Positions 51,984-61,521 of a stretch of DNA of 64,000 nt are shown here, piece after piece (within the stretch, counting starts at the first letter, position 1; each line of letters starts with the position of its first letter). The DNA is from Brucella tritici. GTDB taxonomy: Bacteria; Pseudomonadota; Alphaproteobacteria; Rhizobiales; Rhizobiaceae. The stretch lies in the NCBI RefSeq assembly GCF_008932295.1, contig NZ_WBWA01000023.1, positions 1 to 64,000 of the forward strand, given 5' to 3'. The notes under the pieces were generated by a model. That model searched no databases, had not been told where the DNA came from, and worked only from the letters and a program-made list of their open reading frames with translations. The position numbers and the translations under genes are program-made.

Positions 51984-53662
51984 ATGCATAAGAAGCATTT
52001 TCGTATGCGAAGCTCTTTCTGTGGCTCCGGCCTTATAATTGGAGCTTTATTTTTTGCTGCTTCATTAACACCCAGTCTGATACCACGTAATTACGTCTTT
52101 CAGGGTATTTTAGCGGGCGTGGCTTTTGGTTCGGGTTATGGTATCGGCGTGTTTCTGCGTTGGTTGTGGTTATCCTTGGAGCTGCCCAGCCTGGATGCTA
52201 GAATCTTAAAATATGCAAGAATACTAGCCGCTATCATCTGCCTAATCACCATGCTTATGGCGTTGCATCAAACGGCAAGCTGGCAAAATTCCATCCGCAG
52301 CGTTTTGAGTATGGAGCCTGTAGAAAGCGGTTATCCATTCAGTGTCAGCGCACTTGCACTCGTGAGCTTTGGCGTTCTACTTCTCCTCGCGCGTGGCATA
52401 ATCGTTCTTGGCCGGACCGTAATCAATAAGCTCAATAACTACCTCCCCCGCAGAGTATCCATTATCGTCGGCGCAGCAATTACGTTTGCTCTTATATTCA
52501 CAATCGCAAACGGCGTTTTAGTGGAATATTCATTCCGCGTATTAGACAGTTCTTTTCAAAGATTTGACGCTCTCATTGAACCGGACCGTCCGCAGCCGCT
52601 CATAGCGGAACGTGCTGGCAACCCTCAATCGAAACTTGATTGGCGACAACTGGGCCGCGCCGGTAGAGAATTTGTTGCTTCAGGACCGACGGCATCCGAG
52701 ATTAGTGAATTTAACAAACGAACCGCTCTCGAGCCTATCAGACTTTACGCTGGATTGCAGGTCGCAGACACACCCGCTAAACGCGCCGGATTGTTATTGG
52801 ATGAACTAAAGCGCACAGGTGCTTTTGATCGCGCAGCACTGGTTGTCATCACACCCACCGGCACGGGATGGGTCGACCCATCTGCGATTGATGGACTGGA
52901 GTTCTTGTTTGACGGTGATGTTGCAAGCGTTGCCTTGCAATACTCTTATTTGAACAGCCCACTTTCGCTGTTGTTTCAACCAGAAAACGGCGTTGCTTCT
53001 TCACAGGCACTTTTCCGGGCCGTTTATGACCACTGGAAAAAGCTACCGGTCGATCAGCGTCCCGAGCTATACCTTCATGGATTGAGCCTGGGTGCCTTCA
53101 ATTCCCAACGTTCTATCACTTTTTTTGATATTCTCGGAGATCCAATCAACGGCGCGGTCTGGAGTGGTCCACCATTTCCAAGTGAAAATGGCGTTCTCTG
53201 ACCAATAATCGCGATGCCGGATCAACCGAATGGTTGCCGGTTTTTCAGGATGGACGGTTTGTGCGCTTCATGAATCAGAATGGCGCTCCTGAAGGCAATA
53301 CGACACAATGGGGCAATACGCGTTTCGTCTATTTACAATATGCCAGCGATGCGATCACATTTTTTGATAAAAGCCTAGCATACCGGGAAGCTGACTGGAT
53401 GAGATCGCCAAGAGGTCCTGACGTATCGCCCATGCTGGGATGGTATCCGATTGTGAGCATGCTACAAATACTCATCGATATGCCTTTGGCGGACACGGTG
53501 CCGATGGGCTACGGACACGTCTATGCACCGGATCACTATTTAAATGCGTGGTTAGAAGTGACTGGCGTAGAGGGTTGGAGCGCTGAACAAATAGAGGCGC
53601 TTAAAAAGCATCTCAATAATCGAGCTCAGCGTAAAGATGGGTATGAGCATCGTGGTGGCTAA
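51984..53662 (+). pseudogene. alpha/beta-hydrolase family (DUF2319-like) membrane protein, frameshifted
   Basis: First frame, 405 residues, has four N-terminal helices (GLIIGALFFAASLTPSLIPR) and a hydrolase domain with YLHGLSLGAFNS (nucleophile Ser), and stops at 53199-53201. The other frame, 53202-53662, continues the same domain (LPVFQDGRFVRFMNQNG, then GHVYAPDHYLNAW with the catalytic His region). One missing base near 53195-53200 explains the break. With it restored the product would be about 559 residues, the usual length. Sequencing error cannot be excluded. Confidence 0.7.
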
Positions 53663-54464
53663 ATATGTAACGCCGCAAATCTACGTCAGTAAGGCAAAAA
53701 TTCGTCGCAGATCATCAACAGTCTATCATTTTGGAATTCACTGAATGACCGCAGTATTTCAGCTCTCTGTCTATACGTCCTTCTTAGCTTTTACGGCATT
53801 AGGTGTTGTATTTTTTTATTCGGACGTCTGGTTTTGTACGGGCGTGCGAAGCAAGCAAAACATAATCACAGTGCTACTCGGTCAGGTAGCACACAAATCT
53901 TTATGCGATGCACGACATAAACCAGAGAAACGTGATTAAACTTTCGATTTTCCTTAGCTTATACAGAAGTCACAAATTCTTGGGAGGCACGAATAGCCCA
54001 ATTAACAAGCTAAAGTTAATGGGGCTGATTTCCGCGAATATACCATCGGGGTGTTTACAATAAGCTGGCTGTGAGGCTGCGTCACTAAACCAGCCTTCAT
54101 ATAGTGCCTGCCCGGTTTTCCGGGCGTTCGGGCCGATTTCAGCGAGAATCGCTGGACTGTGTTTCGCAGATCGTGCGCGTGCACGCTCAAACTCAGATCG
54201 AATGTTGATTGCACGTCGCTGTGATAATTTCCCCTCCGGGCCTGTGCCTTGCCCTCCCCTCCCCCGAAACGCTGTTTTCCGCAACTTTCGCCAGATTAGG
54301 TCACTGAGGCGCGTTAGGGCGTCTTTATGCACCCCCGATCATCTGGTGCCTGAAAAACCCACTGACGCGGCTTAGTTACATACTAAATCCACGCTTGCAA
54401 CCGAGCATTTTCTAATGCATTTCTTATTTGTACAAAGCCGCTTCAAGTCGCTCGAGAAACAGTC
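53663..54464. other. 800-base stretch upstream of the serine recombinase
   Basis: No firm gene. A 64-codon frame at 53745-53939 with one hydrophobic segment and a 120-codon minus frame at 53970-54332 lack start signals. At 54372-54386 TTAGT/ACTAA and at 54405-54418 GCATT/AATGC form small inverted repeats before the recombinase start; they could be recombination sub-sites (res-like), low certainty. Confidence 0.35.
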
Positions 54465-55382
54465 GTGTCAAAACGTCAGGCCAACAGTTCACTGCCACGT
54501 CCCGCTCGCCTCATTGGTTACGCACGCGTCTCGACCGACGATCAGGTCCATGATGCGCAAATGGATGAGTTACGGGTCGCTGGCTGTAATCGCATCTTTC
54601 AGGAACATAGTTCAGGGGCTTCACGCGCCCGTCCGGTGCTAGCCCGACTGCTTTCAGAACTCGTGGCCGGTGATGTTCTCGTCGTAGTGCAGCTTGATCG
54701 CCTTGCCCGCTCGGTCAGTCACCTTCTGCAGGTTATCGAAGATCTCGAACAACGCGACATCCACTTTCGATCGATCCGAGATCCGATCGACACATCCACG
54801 CCACAGGGCATGTTTTCTCTGGAGGTGCTGGGCGCCGTTGCACAACTCGAACGCGCGCTGATCGCTGAACAGACCAAAGCGGGAATCAAGGCTGCAAAAT
54901 CACGCGGCAAGCTTCCCGGCAATCCCGGCTTGAGAGAACGCCGACCGGAGGCAATTCGGGCGGTGTCGCAAGCGCGTAACAAGCGCTATCTCGATGAGCT
55001 GATCACCTCGGCACAGACCTGGTTGCCTCTGGTGCAGCAAATGCGCCCGGTCCATAGCTGGGACAACATCGTACAGGTGCTCAATCGGCGCGGGCATGAC
55101 TGGACTGTCGAGCGGTTGCGCCGTGCGGTGCATCGTCTGGTTCGCGAAAAAATCGCCGACAAGAAGCTTCTGGCCCGATCCCCTCGCCGCATCCCGTCTG
55201 ATCACCTGATGAAACTGGTCGCCGCATTTGCGATTGCCGATCCCGGATTGTCGCTTCGCGATATTGCAGCTCAACTCGATCAGATGGGAGAGCGGCCAGC
55301 GCGTGGTGGACGCAAATGGCAGCCTTCCTCTGTTCGCCACCTTTTAGATGAAGCGCACCGTTTCGGTCTCATTCGTCGCTAA
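54465..55382 (+). CDS. serine recombinase (resolvase/invertase family)
   Basis: 305 residues from GTG 54465. Catalytic domain: nucleophile Ser in IGYARVSTDDQ, Arg in QLDRLARSVSHL, GMFSLEVLGAVAQLERALI and KSRGKLPGNPGL. The C-terminal half is about 110 residues longer than in Tn3 resolvases, with a basic DNA-binding part and two helix-turn-helix-like segments (SLRDIAAQLDQ). No transposase is adjacent, so it may act as a plasmid multimer resolution recombinase. Confidence 0.88.
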   Translation: MSKRQANSSLPRPARLIGYARVSTDDQVHDAQMDELRVAGCNRIFQEHSSGASRARPVLARLLSELVAGDVLVVVQLDRLARSVSHLLQVIEDLEQRDIHFRSIRDPIDTSTPQGMFSLEVLGAVAQLERALIAEQTKAGIKAAKSRGKLPGNPGLRERRPEAIRAVSQARNKRYLDELITSAQTWLPLVQQMRPVHSWDNIVQVLNRRGHDWTVERLRRAVHRLVREKIADKKLLARSPRRIPSDHLMKLVAAFAIADPGLSLRDIAAQLDQMGERPARGGRKWQPSSVRHLLDEAHRFGLIRR

Positions 55383-55480
55383 GCGCTTGACGGACCATTC
55401 TTCGAAGAAGCCGTCTTTCAATCAAGGTGATAGACAATCGCCGGTCATTTGAACTTTCGATAATACAGCCCAACACACCG

Positions 55481-55774
55481 TTACAAGTGCTGCCCAACGT
55501 CCATACGCCCGTGCAAAATACGCACAACAAGCAGCATGTTCTCGTGCTCCCGAAAATAGATTACATGGGATCCGACAGCATATTTGAGATAACCTGGTCG
55601 GATGTCCGTTAACCGACCACGCTTGCTCCCGTCCATTAACCCTTCAAAAGCATCCATTACGTCATTGATGTAGCTGTTTGCTTGCTCTAACGACCATTCG
55701 CGTAAGGTGTAAACCCAGATATCTTCGAGATCAGCCTCGGCAAGCGGTGTAAGCTGATAACCATCAAAGCGCAT
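55481..55774 (-). CDS. parE: ParE-family toxin
   Basis: 97 residues. RelE/ParE fold: QLTPLAEADLEDIWVYTLRE, GYLKYAVGSHVIYFREHENM, VVRILHGRMD. ParE toxins inhibit DNA gyrase. Overlaps the antitoxin end by 11 bases. Helps plasmid retention. Confidence 0.9.
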   Translation of the reverse strand: MRFDGYQLTPLAEADLEDIWVYTLREWSLEQANSYINDVMDAFEGLMDGSKRGRLTDIRPGYLKYAVGSHVIYFREHENMLLVVRILHGRMDVGQHL

Positions 55775-56009
55775 GCTTCGTCTTCATTTTCTGCAGGAAG
55801 CCCTCACGATCCAAGGGCTTCGACTGACCAGACTCTTCGCCCGCAATCAGCGCCTCCTGCAAGGACCTAACGCGCGTTTCATGTTCTTCTAAAAGGCGCA
55901 ATCCTGCACGCACAACATCACTGGCAGAGCCATAGCGCCCTCCCCTCACCTGTGAATCGACGAAATTGGCGAAGTGATCACCGAGGGTAACTGATGTGTT
56001 TCGTGACAT
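55764..56009 (-). CDS. parD: ParD-family antitoxin
   Basis: 81 residues. Ribbon-helix-helix start MSRNTSVTLGDHFANFVDSQ, GGRYGSASDVVRAGLRLLEE, then a disordered acidic/basic tail that binds ParE. Antitoxin precedes toxin, and a palindrome lies just upstream for auto-repression. Confidence 0.9.
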   Translation of the reverse strand: MSRNTSVTLGDHFANFVDSQVRGGRYGSASDVVRAGLRLLEEHETRVRSLQEALIAGEESGQSKPLDREGFLQKMKTKHAL

Positions 56010-56031
56010 ATATTCACTCCTTTACGCGATT

Positions 56032-56048
56032 GTACCAATAATTGGTAC
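56032..56048 (-). promoter_or_regulatory. ParD operator palindrome
   Basis: GTACCAATAATTGGTAC at 56032-56048 is a perfect 8+1+8 palindrome (GTACCAAT, A, ATTGGTAC), starting 22 bases before the parD ATG. The 8-base arms fit binding of a ribbon-helix-helix repressor such as ParD. Confidence 0.6.
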
Positions 56049-56425
56049 CAACGCAAGAGCGATTGCCCAGTTCGTATACGGCGCCAAACAAAACGGGTTC
56101 AACGCCAAGCTCAGTGAGCTTCTAGCTTCCGCTGAGCTACACTGAGGTATTGCAATTGGCAGTTATGAGGCCCGAATTGGTCTGTCCGGTTTCGGTGGAC
56201 GCAATTGCAATAGCCGCCAGAAAACGGGACGGGCGTCTATGATCTTTAACAATCCTCGTTGTGACCGTTAAATGAGCGACCCGGATTTGCCGAAAGCAGA
56301 CACAAGAGCATATGAGGACATTGCGACCATTTTGGCGTAATTTGCTATCGTGCTGGCGTACTACGATAATGTATTGTCGCGGAACACAGCCTATCTCTTG
56401 GTTATCGAAATACAGCGAGGCTGAG

Positions 56426-57253
56426 ATGTTCACCAAAGGAAAGAAAACGGCTCTGGTCACCGGCGCATCGTCGGGCATGGGCAAGTCTATTGCAAAGCGC
56501 CTGATCAAGGATGGTTATCAGGTTTATGTCGCGGCGCGCAGCGTCGACAAGATGGCAGATCTCGCCAACCTCGGTGCTCAGCCACTGCGCATCGACGTCT
56601 CGAAGGACGAAGAGATCGTTGCGGGCGTCGAAACCATTCTGGCCCAGACCGGCGGCGTCGATGTTCTGGTCAACAATGCCGGATTCGGCCTTTATGGACC
56701 GGTGGAAGAAATCCCGCTGGATGAGGCCCGTTACCAGTTCGAGGTCAACATGTTCGGCGCCGCGCGCCTGACGCAGTTGCTCCTGCCCGCCATGCGCGAG
56801 AAGAAAGCTGGTACCATCGTCAACATCACCTCCATGGGCGGTAAGATCTACACCGTGCTCGGGGCTTGGTATCATGCAACAAAACATGCACTGGAAGGCT
56901 GGTCGGACAGCCTGCGCCTTGAGGTCGAACCCTTCGGTATCCGCGTTGTCATCATCGAGCCGGGCCTGATCGAAACCGGCTTTGGCGATGCCGGACAGCA
57001 GGGCATTGCCGAGCGTTCCAAGAACGGCCCCTATGAAAAGATCGCCAATGGCGTGGTCAAGTCGATGCAGTCCAGCTACGGCCAAAATCGCGGCACCAAC
57101 CCGGACGTCATCGCAGAAACTGTCTCCAAGGCCATAGCATCATCGCGCCCGAAGACCCGCTATGCGGTCGGCGCTTATGCCAAGCCGATGATCTGGATCC
57201 GCAAATGGCTCGGCGACCGCATTTTCGACCGTATGATCAAGAGCCAGATGTAA
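56426..57253 (+). CDS. short-chain dehydrogenase/reductase
   Basis: 275 residues from ATG 56426. Classical SDR: TGASSGMGKSIA (NAD(P) binding), NNAGFG, Ser in NITSMGG, YHATKHALEGW (Tyr and Lys). Substrate unknown; close to oxidoreductases that pair with an AraC regulator. The next gene starts 19 bases later. Confidence 0.92.
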   Translation: MFTKGKKTALVTGASSGMGKSIAKRLIKDGYQVYVAARSVDKMADLANLGAQPLRIDVSKDEEIVAGVETILAQTGGVDVLVNNAGFGLYGPVEEIPLDEARYQFEVNMFGAARLTQLLLPAMREKKAGTIVNITSMGGKIYTVLGAWYHATKHALEGWSDSLRLEVEPFGIRVVIIEPGLIETGFGDAGQQGIAERSKNGPYEKIANGVVKSMQSSYGQNRGTNPDVIAETVSKAIASSRPKTRYAVGAYAKPMIWIRKWLGDRIFDRMIKSQM

Positions 57254-57272
57254 GAGAAAAGCGGAGGTTACC

Positions 57273-58310
57273 ATGTCCAGGTTCCCTGTCGACAAGTGCA
57301 AGATTCCTCAGGCCTTTTGGCGCGCTGTCGAGCGCGCCCGCATCCCGCCCGCCGCATTGCTCCGACAGGCAAAGCTGCCGGTGACATTGCACGTCTCAGA
57401 CGACGCTTGGGTGACAACGGCACAATACTTTGCGCTCTGGCGTGCCCTTGAAGAGCTGACCGGCGATCCAGCGATCGGCCTGACTCTGACCATCGAGACC
57501 GACACATCCGTGCATCCGCCAGCCACTATGTCGGCCTTCTTCGCCAAGGATTTTCGCGATGGGCTGGTGCGTCTGGCCCGGTTCAAGCGGCTCTGCACGC
57601 CCGAGGAACTCACCCTTGTCGAAAAAGGCCGCGAAGCGCAGGTTTTGGTGGACTGGATCCATGCCGTCGAACTGGAGCCAGATGCAGCAGCCGATGTGAC
57701 CTTTGCCGCCATACTGGAGCTGGGACGACGCGGCACCGGCCGGCATATCGTGCCGATCCGGGTGGAGATGACCCGCTCCGGACCGCTGAGCCAAGCTCAT
57801 CGGGACTATTTCGCCGCTCCAGTCATCTTCAACTCATCGCGCAATGTCCTGGTCCTCGACGTTGCAGATCTCGACCGGCCCTTTGCCGGGCACAATCCCG
57901 AGCTACTGGCCATTCTGACACCGGCATTATCCAGTGCGTTAAAGGAGATCGACGCGCAAAGCTCCTTGCCCGAACAGGTCAAGATCGTGCTCAAGCGTAG
58001 GCTGGCCAGCGGCAAGCCGGAACTGGCCGATGTGGCGGACGCGCTGGGGTTCAGCGAGCGAACTCTCCAAAGGCGCATTGCCGAAGCGGGCACCTCATTC
58101 CGGCACCTGCTGGAAGCCTCGCGGAAGGAACTGGGTCGCGACATGCTGACCAGTGGCGTCAATGGCACTGAGGAAATCGCTTATCTGCTCGGTTATCAGG
58201 ACACCAGCTCATTCTATCGCGCCTTCCGCGAATGGGAAGGCGTCACCCCAAGCCAATGGCGCGATGACAATATCGGTCGTGGTGAGCAGTTATTTAAGCC
58301 AAGGTTGTAG
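57273..58310 (+). CDS. AraC-family regulator (OruR/ArgR-like)
   Basis: 345 residues. N-terminal Arabinose_bd-like domain (about 20-215, WVTTAQYFALWRALEELTGD) and C-terminal HTH_18 domain (LADVADALGFSERTLQRRIA; SFYRAFREWEGVTPSQWRDD). Follows the SDR gene in the same operon; likely controls it. Family length is typical (about 335). Confidence 0.9.
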   Translation: MSRFPVDKCKIPQAFWRAVERARIPPAALLRQAKLPVTLHVSDDAWVTTAQYFALWRALEELTGDPAIGLTLTIETDTSVHPPATMSAFFAKDFRDGLVRLARFKRLCTPEELTLVEKGREAQVLVDWIHAVELEPDAAADVTFAAILELGRRGTGRHIVPIRVEMTRSGPLSQAHRDYFAAPVIFNSSRNVLVLDVADLDRPFAGHNPELLAILTPALSSALKEIDAQSSLPEQVKIVLKRRLASGKPELADVADALGFSERTLQRRIAEAGTSFRHLLEASRKELGRDMLTSGVNGTEEIAYLLGYQDTSSFYRAFREWEGVTPSQWRDDNIGRGEQLFKPRL

Positions 58311-58794
58311 CATTTTGAGGTCAGCTTTTGCGCATTTGACTCCCAGAGCAGATTGTCCGCTCCCCCCTTTCAGGAACGCCGTCAGCATGATCGCTGGAAC
58401 GACTGCTTTGAGGACCCCGATGCGCCACGTGAATGTCTGCCATGATGGCGCATAGTGGTCATTCGCCGCATAGCGAGTTGCCGTATGCTTGCAACTTTGC
58501 CAGTCCCGCCTCCAATCATTAGCGTCTTTGGGTGCATAGATCGATTTCACACGAAAACGACGGTGCAAGAAAAGTCTCTTATCGCCGCTGAACGACTCGA
58601 CAGCAATGAGGCCTAGAACAGCCGATGAGCTCTCGCATCATTAACTTTCTCGATTAGTGCCAGCTTCTTGACCATCCTTCAGAGCGATAATGCAAATCAG
58701 CATTTGCTGAAGCATAATTGTTGATTTCCGAGAAAAATTTGCTGCATGTTCGGCGATCACGCATCGTGATCCATTAAATGCAGCGATCAAACAC
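58311..58794. other. intergenic stretch, nothing recognised
   Basis: No supported gene. A minus-strand frame at 58290-58568 overlaps the AraC end and has no RBS. No repeats seen. Confidence 0.4.
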
Positions 58795-59208
58795 CTAGTT
58801 TTGCGGTGAACGGAGTAAGCAGAACGCCTCGCCACGGAAGCGAAGTGCAACATAGGTACATTGGTTCATATGAGCAATCAGACAGGCCTGCTCCGGTGCT
58901 GCCATTTCTTCCATCGTACAGCGCTCTTGCGCACATACGTCACTATAAATCTGACCGGTGGGGATATAAGCAACGTAAAGTGAGGTCCTCGATCCTTTTG
59001 GGTTGAGTGTCTCAAACGCAGCTATCAACCTCTCGAAGGCTGTGCGATCCTCGCCCACAGGGTTAAGATCAATCCCCAACTCGCCGACCTCGCCTACCAT
59101 TTTCATATAACGTAGATGCTCGGCTTCAGAACAAACAAGTCGATCAGCCTTCGCGGAGATCGAATACACCAACATTATGGCACTGAAGATAATCGCTAAC
59201 TTCCGCAT
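58795..59208 (-). CDS. small secreted Cys-containing protein
   Basis: 137 residues from ATG 59208 (GGAAAGGG upstream). Signal peptide MRKLAIIFSAIMLVYSISAK. Mature part has six or seven Cys (LVCSEAEHL, SDVCAQERCTMEEM, PEQACLIAHMNQCTYVALRF, FCLLRS), consistent with disulfides. No family recognised; a periplasmic protein of unknown role. The upstream start at 59292 is unlikely. Confidence 0.65.
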   Translation of the reverse strand: MRKLAIIFSAIMLVYSISAKADRLVCSEAEHLRYMKMVGEVGELGIDLNPVGEDRTAFERLIAAFETLNPKGSRTSLYVAYIPTGQIYSDVCAQERCTMEEMAAPEQACLIAHMNQCTYVALRFRGEAFCLLRSPQN

Positions 59209-59331
59209 TTTTCCCTTTCCGTCTATGCCTTGCGTGCCGTGTAGGTTTTCGTTTTTCGCGTCAAATCTCATTAGTCTGACAAACAGGCGCAATTAAAATC
59301 GACATCATCGGCTTGGACAACCCGGAAGCGA

Positions 59332-59922
59332 TTACTCCAGTTTGCACGTTGGAACGAACGACTTATTATAATCGTCGTTCATTTTGCGCGCTTCTTCGGT
59401 GTATTCGAGCGGCGTTCTGTTCGGTGGCGGCGGCCAGGTGAAAGCTTCGTTAGCGCATTTGCGAGCAGCTGCCCAACAGGCAAGGCCGCGCGGATCTGAC
59501 CCGTAGGACGAGATTCCGTTGCTGATCTTCGGCATTTGTAAAGCCTGCTTTTCAGCCTCTTCCCGCCGACTTGCCGGATCGCCTACATTCTTGAACTGAT
59601 AATGTCCATCCGGCGAAACGTGGCCCTCCTCCACGCTGAAAGACAACGCCCCATTCGCCCGACAGATAATGTGGTCCTTTTCCACCGCTTCAGGTCCATA
59701 AGACGCAGGCATGTAAGGCCAGCGAATAATTACCTCCAGTGCACCTCCCACCTGACGCATGGAACCAATGTCCACCATTGCATCAGTTGGTGACTTGTCC
59801 CCACTGCTGGAAACCCATTGAGCCGAACCGCCTGCGATCCACTTCTGATCCACTTTCTCCGCAACGCTAACATCGGCAACCAGTATGGCGGCAACGGCGG
59901 AGAGAATACCGGATATTCGCAT
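59332..59922 (-). CDS. secreted hypothetical protein
   Basis: 196 residues, signal peptide MRISGILSAVAAILVADVSV. Contains WIAGGSAQWVSSSGDKSP, CRANGALSFSVEEG and WAAARKCANEAFTWPPPPN, with few Cys. Surface-adhesin-like (CNA-type) proteins in Hyphomicrobiales begin similarly, but I cannot assign a family. Same strand as the 137-residue gene; both face away from repABC. Confidence 0.6.
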   Translation of the reverse strand: MRISGILSAVAAILVADVSVAEKVDQKWIAGGSAQWVSSSGDKSPTDAMVDIGSMRQVGGALEVIIRWPYMPASYGPEAVEKDHIICRANGALSFSVEEGHVSPDGHYQFKNVGDPASRREEAEKQALQMPKISNGISSYGSDPRGLACWAAARKCANEAFTWPPPPNRTPLEYTEEARKMNDDYNKSFVPTCKLE

Positions 59923-60117
59923 TAAGGCCCCTACGAACTGTTCGATGAAAGAATAGGTTTGTCAGCATAGTTTCCAATTCTGACTTCCGCTACGCGCGAT
60001 TGTCATGAAACAACGCCTGAAACTTCCTCACCCACACTCTTTTCGGTGCCTATCTAAAACCGATCTCTCTTGACTATTCGTCAGGTTATAGACCTGAGCC
60101 GGCTTCCACGAACTCTT

Positions 60118-60133
60118 GTTCTCAGCTGAGAAC
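60118..60133. other. parS partition site 1
   Basis: GTTCTCAGCTGAGAAC, a perfect 16-base palindrome that fits the repABC consensus GTTNNCNGCNGNNAAC. Lies 174 bases upstream of repA. RepB binds here for plasmid partition. Confidence 0.85.
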
Positions 60134-60225
60134 ACATCTTGTTTGGTCACTTCGCGCGACAGCGTAGGGCCCTACCTGATCGCGGGTAATTGCCTTTTCT
60201 GCCTGGATCGCGTTAACCTATCATT

Positions 60226-60237
60226 AACTTTAAAGTT
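60226..60237. promoter_or_regulatory. possible RepA operator in the repABC promoter region
   Basis: AACTTTAAAGTT is a perfect 12-base palindrome 70 bases before the repA start, next to AT-rich GTTAACC and TTGACG sequences that may be promoter elements. RepA represses its own promoter in repABC plasmids. Confidence 0.35.
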
Positions 60238-60306
60238 GTTGACGACTCACATCGATCCGGTCATTCTGACGCTCAATCCGATTATTTTCCTTGTTGAGCG
60301 ATTTTA

Positions 60307-61521
60307 ATGATCCACAGCGCCAATGCCACTAATGTCAAGCAGTCCGTAGAAAAGTCGTTAACTCGGCTTATTGAAGCGGACGCCGACACACTGAGCGCCC
60401 AGCTTCAACACCTTCGCGCACGCGCATTCCCGCCGACAGCACAGAAAGAGTTACGTAAATTTGCTCCCGGCGAGGCAGCAAAGCTGATTGGAATCAGTGA
60501 CGTTTATCTCCGCACCCTCGTAAACGACGGTGTTATTGGAGACGCGGAAAAGAACGCCGCTGGTAGGCGCCTCTATTCCTTGGAGCAGATCCATGCTATC
60601 CGGCATCACCTGAGTAATAATAAAAAGAGCTATGACCAACGTCGTAGAGAAGACGATCGACTTCAAGTAATAGCCGTTACTAATTTCAAAGGTGGCTCAG
60701 GCAAAACCACTACCGCTGCACATTTAGCGCAGTACTTTGCACTTCGCGGTTATCGTGTTCTAGCCGCAGATCTAGATCCTCAAGCGTCATTGTCTGCCTT
60801 ATTTGGAATACAGCCGGAATTTGACCTCGAACCTAATGAGACGCTTTACGGTGCAATCAGGTATGATGAAGCTCAACGGTCACTCAAAAGCATCATAAAA
60901 GCTACATATTTCAGCGGACTCGATATCATACCTGGTAATCTCGAATTGCAGGAATTTGAACACGAAACTCCTCGCGCCTTAACATCAGCGTCGCGATCAA
61001 CTGACAAATTGTTTTTCACACGAGTAGCATCCGCGCTGAAAAGTGTGGAAGACGACTATGATATCGTGGTTCTCGATTGCCCCCCTTCGCTTGGTTACCT
61101 GACCCTGTCGGCACTCTGTGCCGCAACTTCGGTGCTTGTAACAATTCATCCCCAAATGCTCGATGTAGCATCAATGAGTCAATTCTTGCACATGACCGCT
61201 GGCCTTTTTGATGTTGTTGAAAGAGCAGGAGGCAATGCGAACTATGATTGGTTTCGCTATGTGCTTACTCGTTACGAACCAAACGACGGCTCCCAGTCGC
61301 AGATCGCGGGCCTTCTTAAAGGACTATTCGGAGATCGGGTACTAACTAATTCGATGGTCAAGTCCGCCGCGATATCAGACGCGGGAATTACGAAACAAAC
61401 CCTTTACGAGGTCGGCCGCGAAAACTTTCATCGGCAGACGTATGATCGTGCGATCGAAGCTCTCGACGCCGTCAATCATGAACTCGAAGAACTAGTGAGA
61501 GATGCGTGGGGTAGAAAATGA
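60307..61521 (+). CDS. repA: plasmid partition ATPase RepA
   Basis: 404 residues. N-terminal winged-helix or MerR-like segment (KFAPGEAAKLIGISDVYLRT), then ParA-type ATPase: Walker A KGGSGKTT at 128-135, LAADLDPQASLSAL, and VVLDCPPSLGYLT. It moves RepB-parS complexes and, with ADP, represses repABC transcription. The stop overlaps the repB start (ATGA). Length normal, gene intact. Confidence 0.95.
   Translation: MIHSANATNVKQSVEKSLTRLIEADADTLSAQLQHLRARAFPPTAQKELRKFAPGEAAKLIGISDVYLRTLVNDGVIGDAEKNAAGRRLYSLEQIHAIRHHLSNNKKSYDQRRREDDRLQVIAVTNFKGGSGKTTTAAHLAQYFALRGYRVLAADLDPQASLSALFGIQPEFDLEPNETLYGAIRYDEAQRSLKSIIKATYFSGLDIIPGNLELQEFEHETPRALTSASRSTDKLFFTRVASALKSVEDDYDIVVLDCPPSLGYLTLSALCAATSVLVTIHPQMLDVASMSQFLHMTAGLFDVVERAGGNANYDWFRYVLTRYEPNDGSQSQIAGLLKGLFGDRVLTNSMVKSAAISDAGITKQTLYEVGRENFHRQTYDRAIEALDAVNHELEELVRDAWGRK

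Noticed and set aside
53970-54332. 120-codon minus-strand frame
   Set aside because: No RBS, no family, ends in a hydrophobic run without context.
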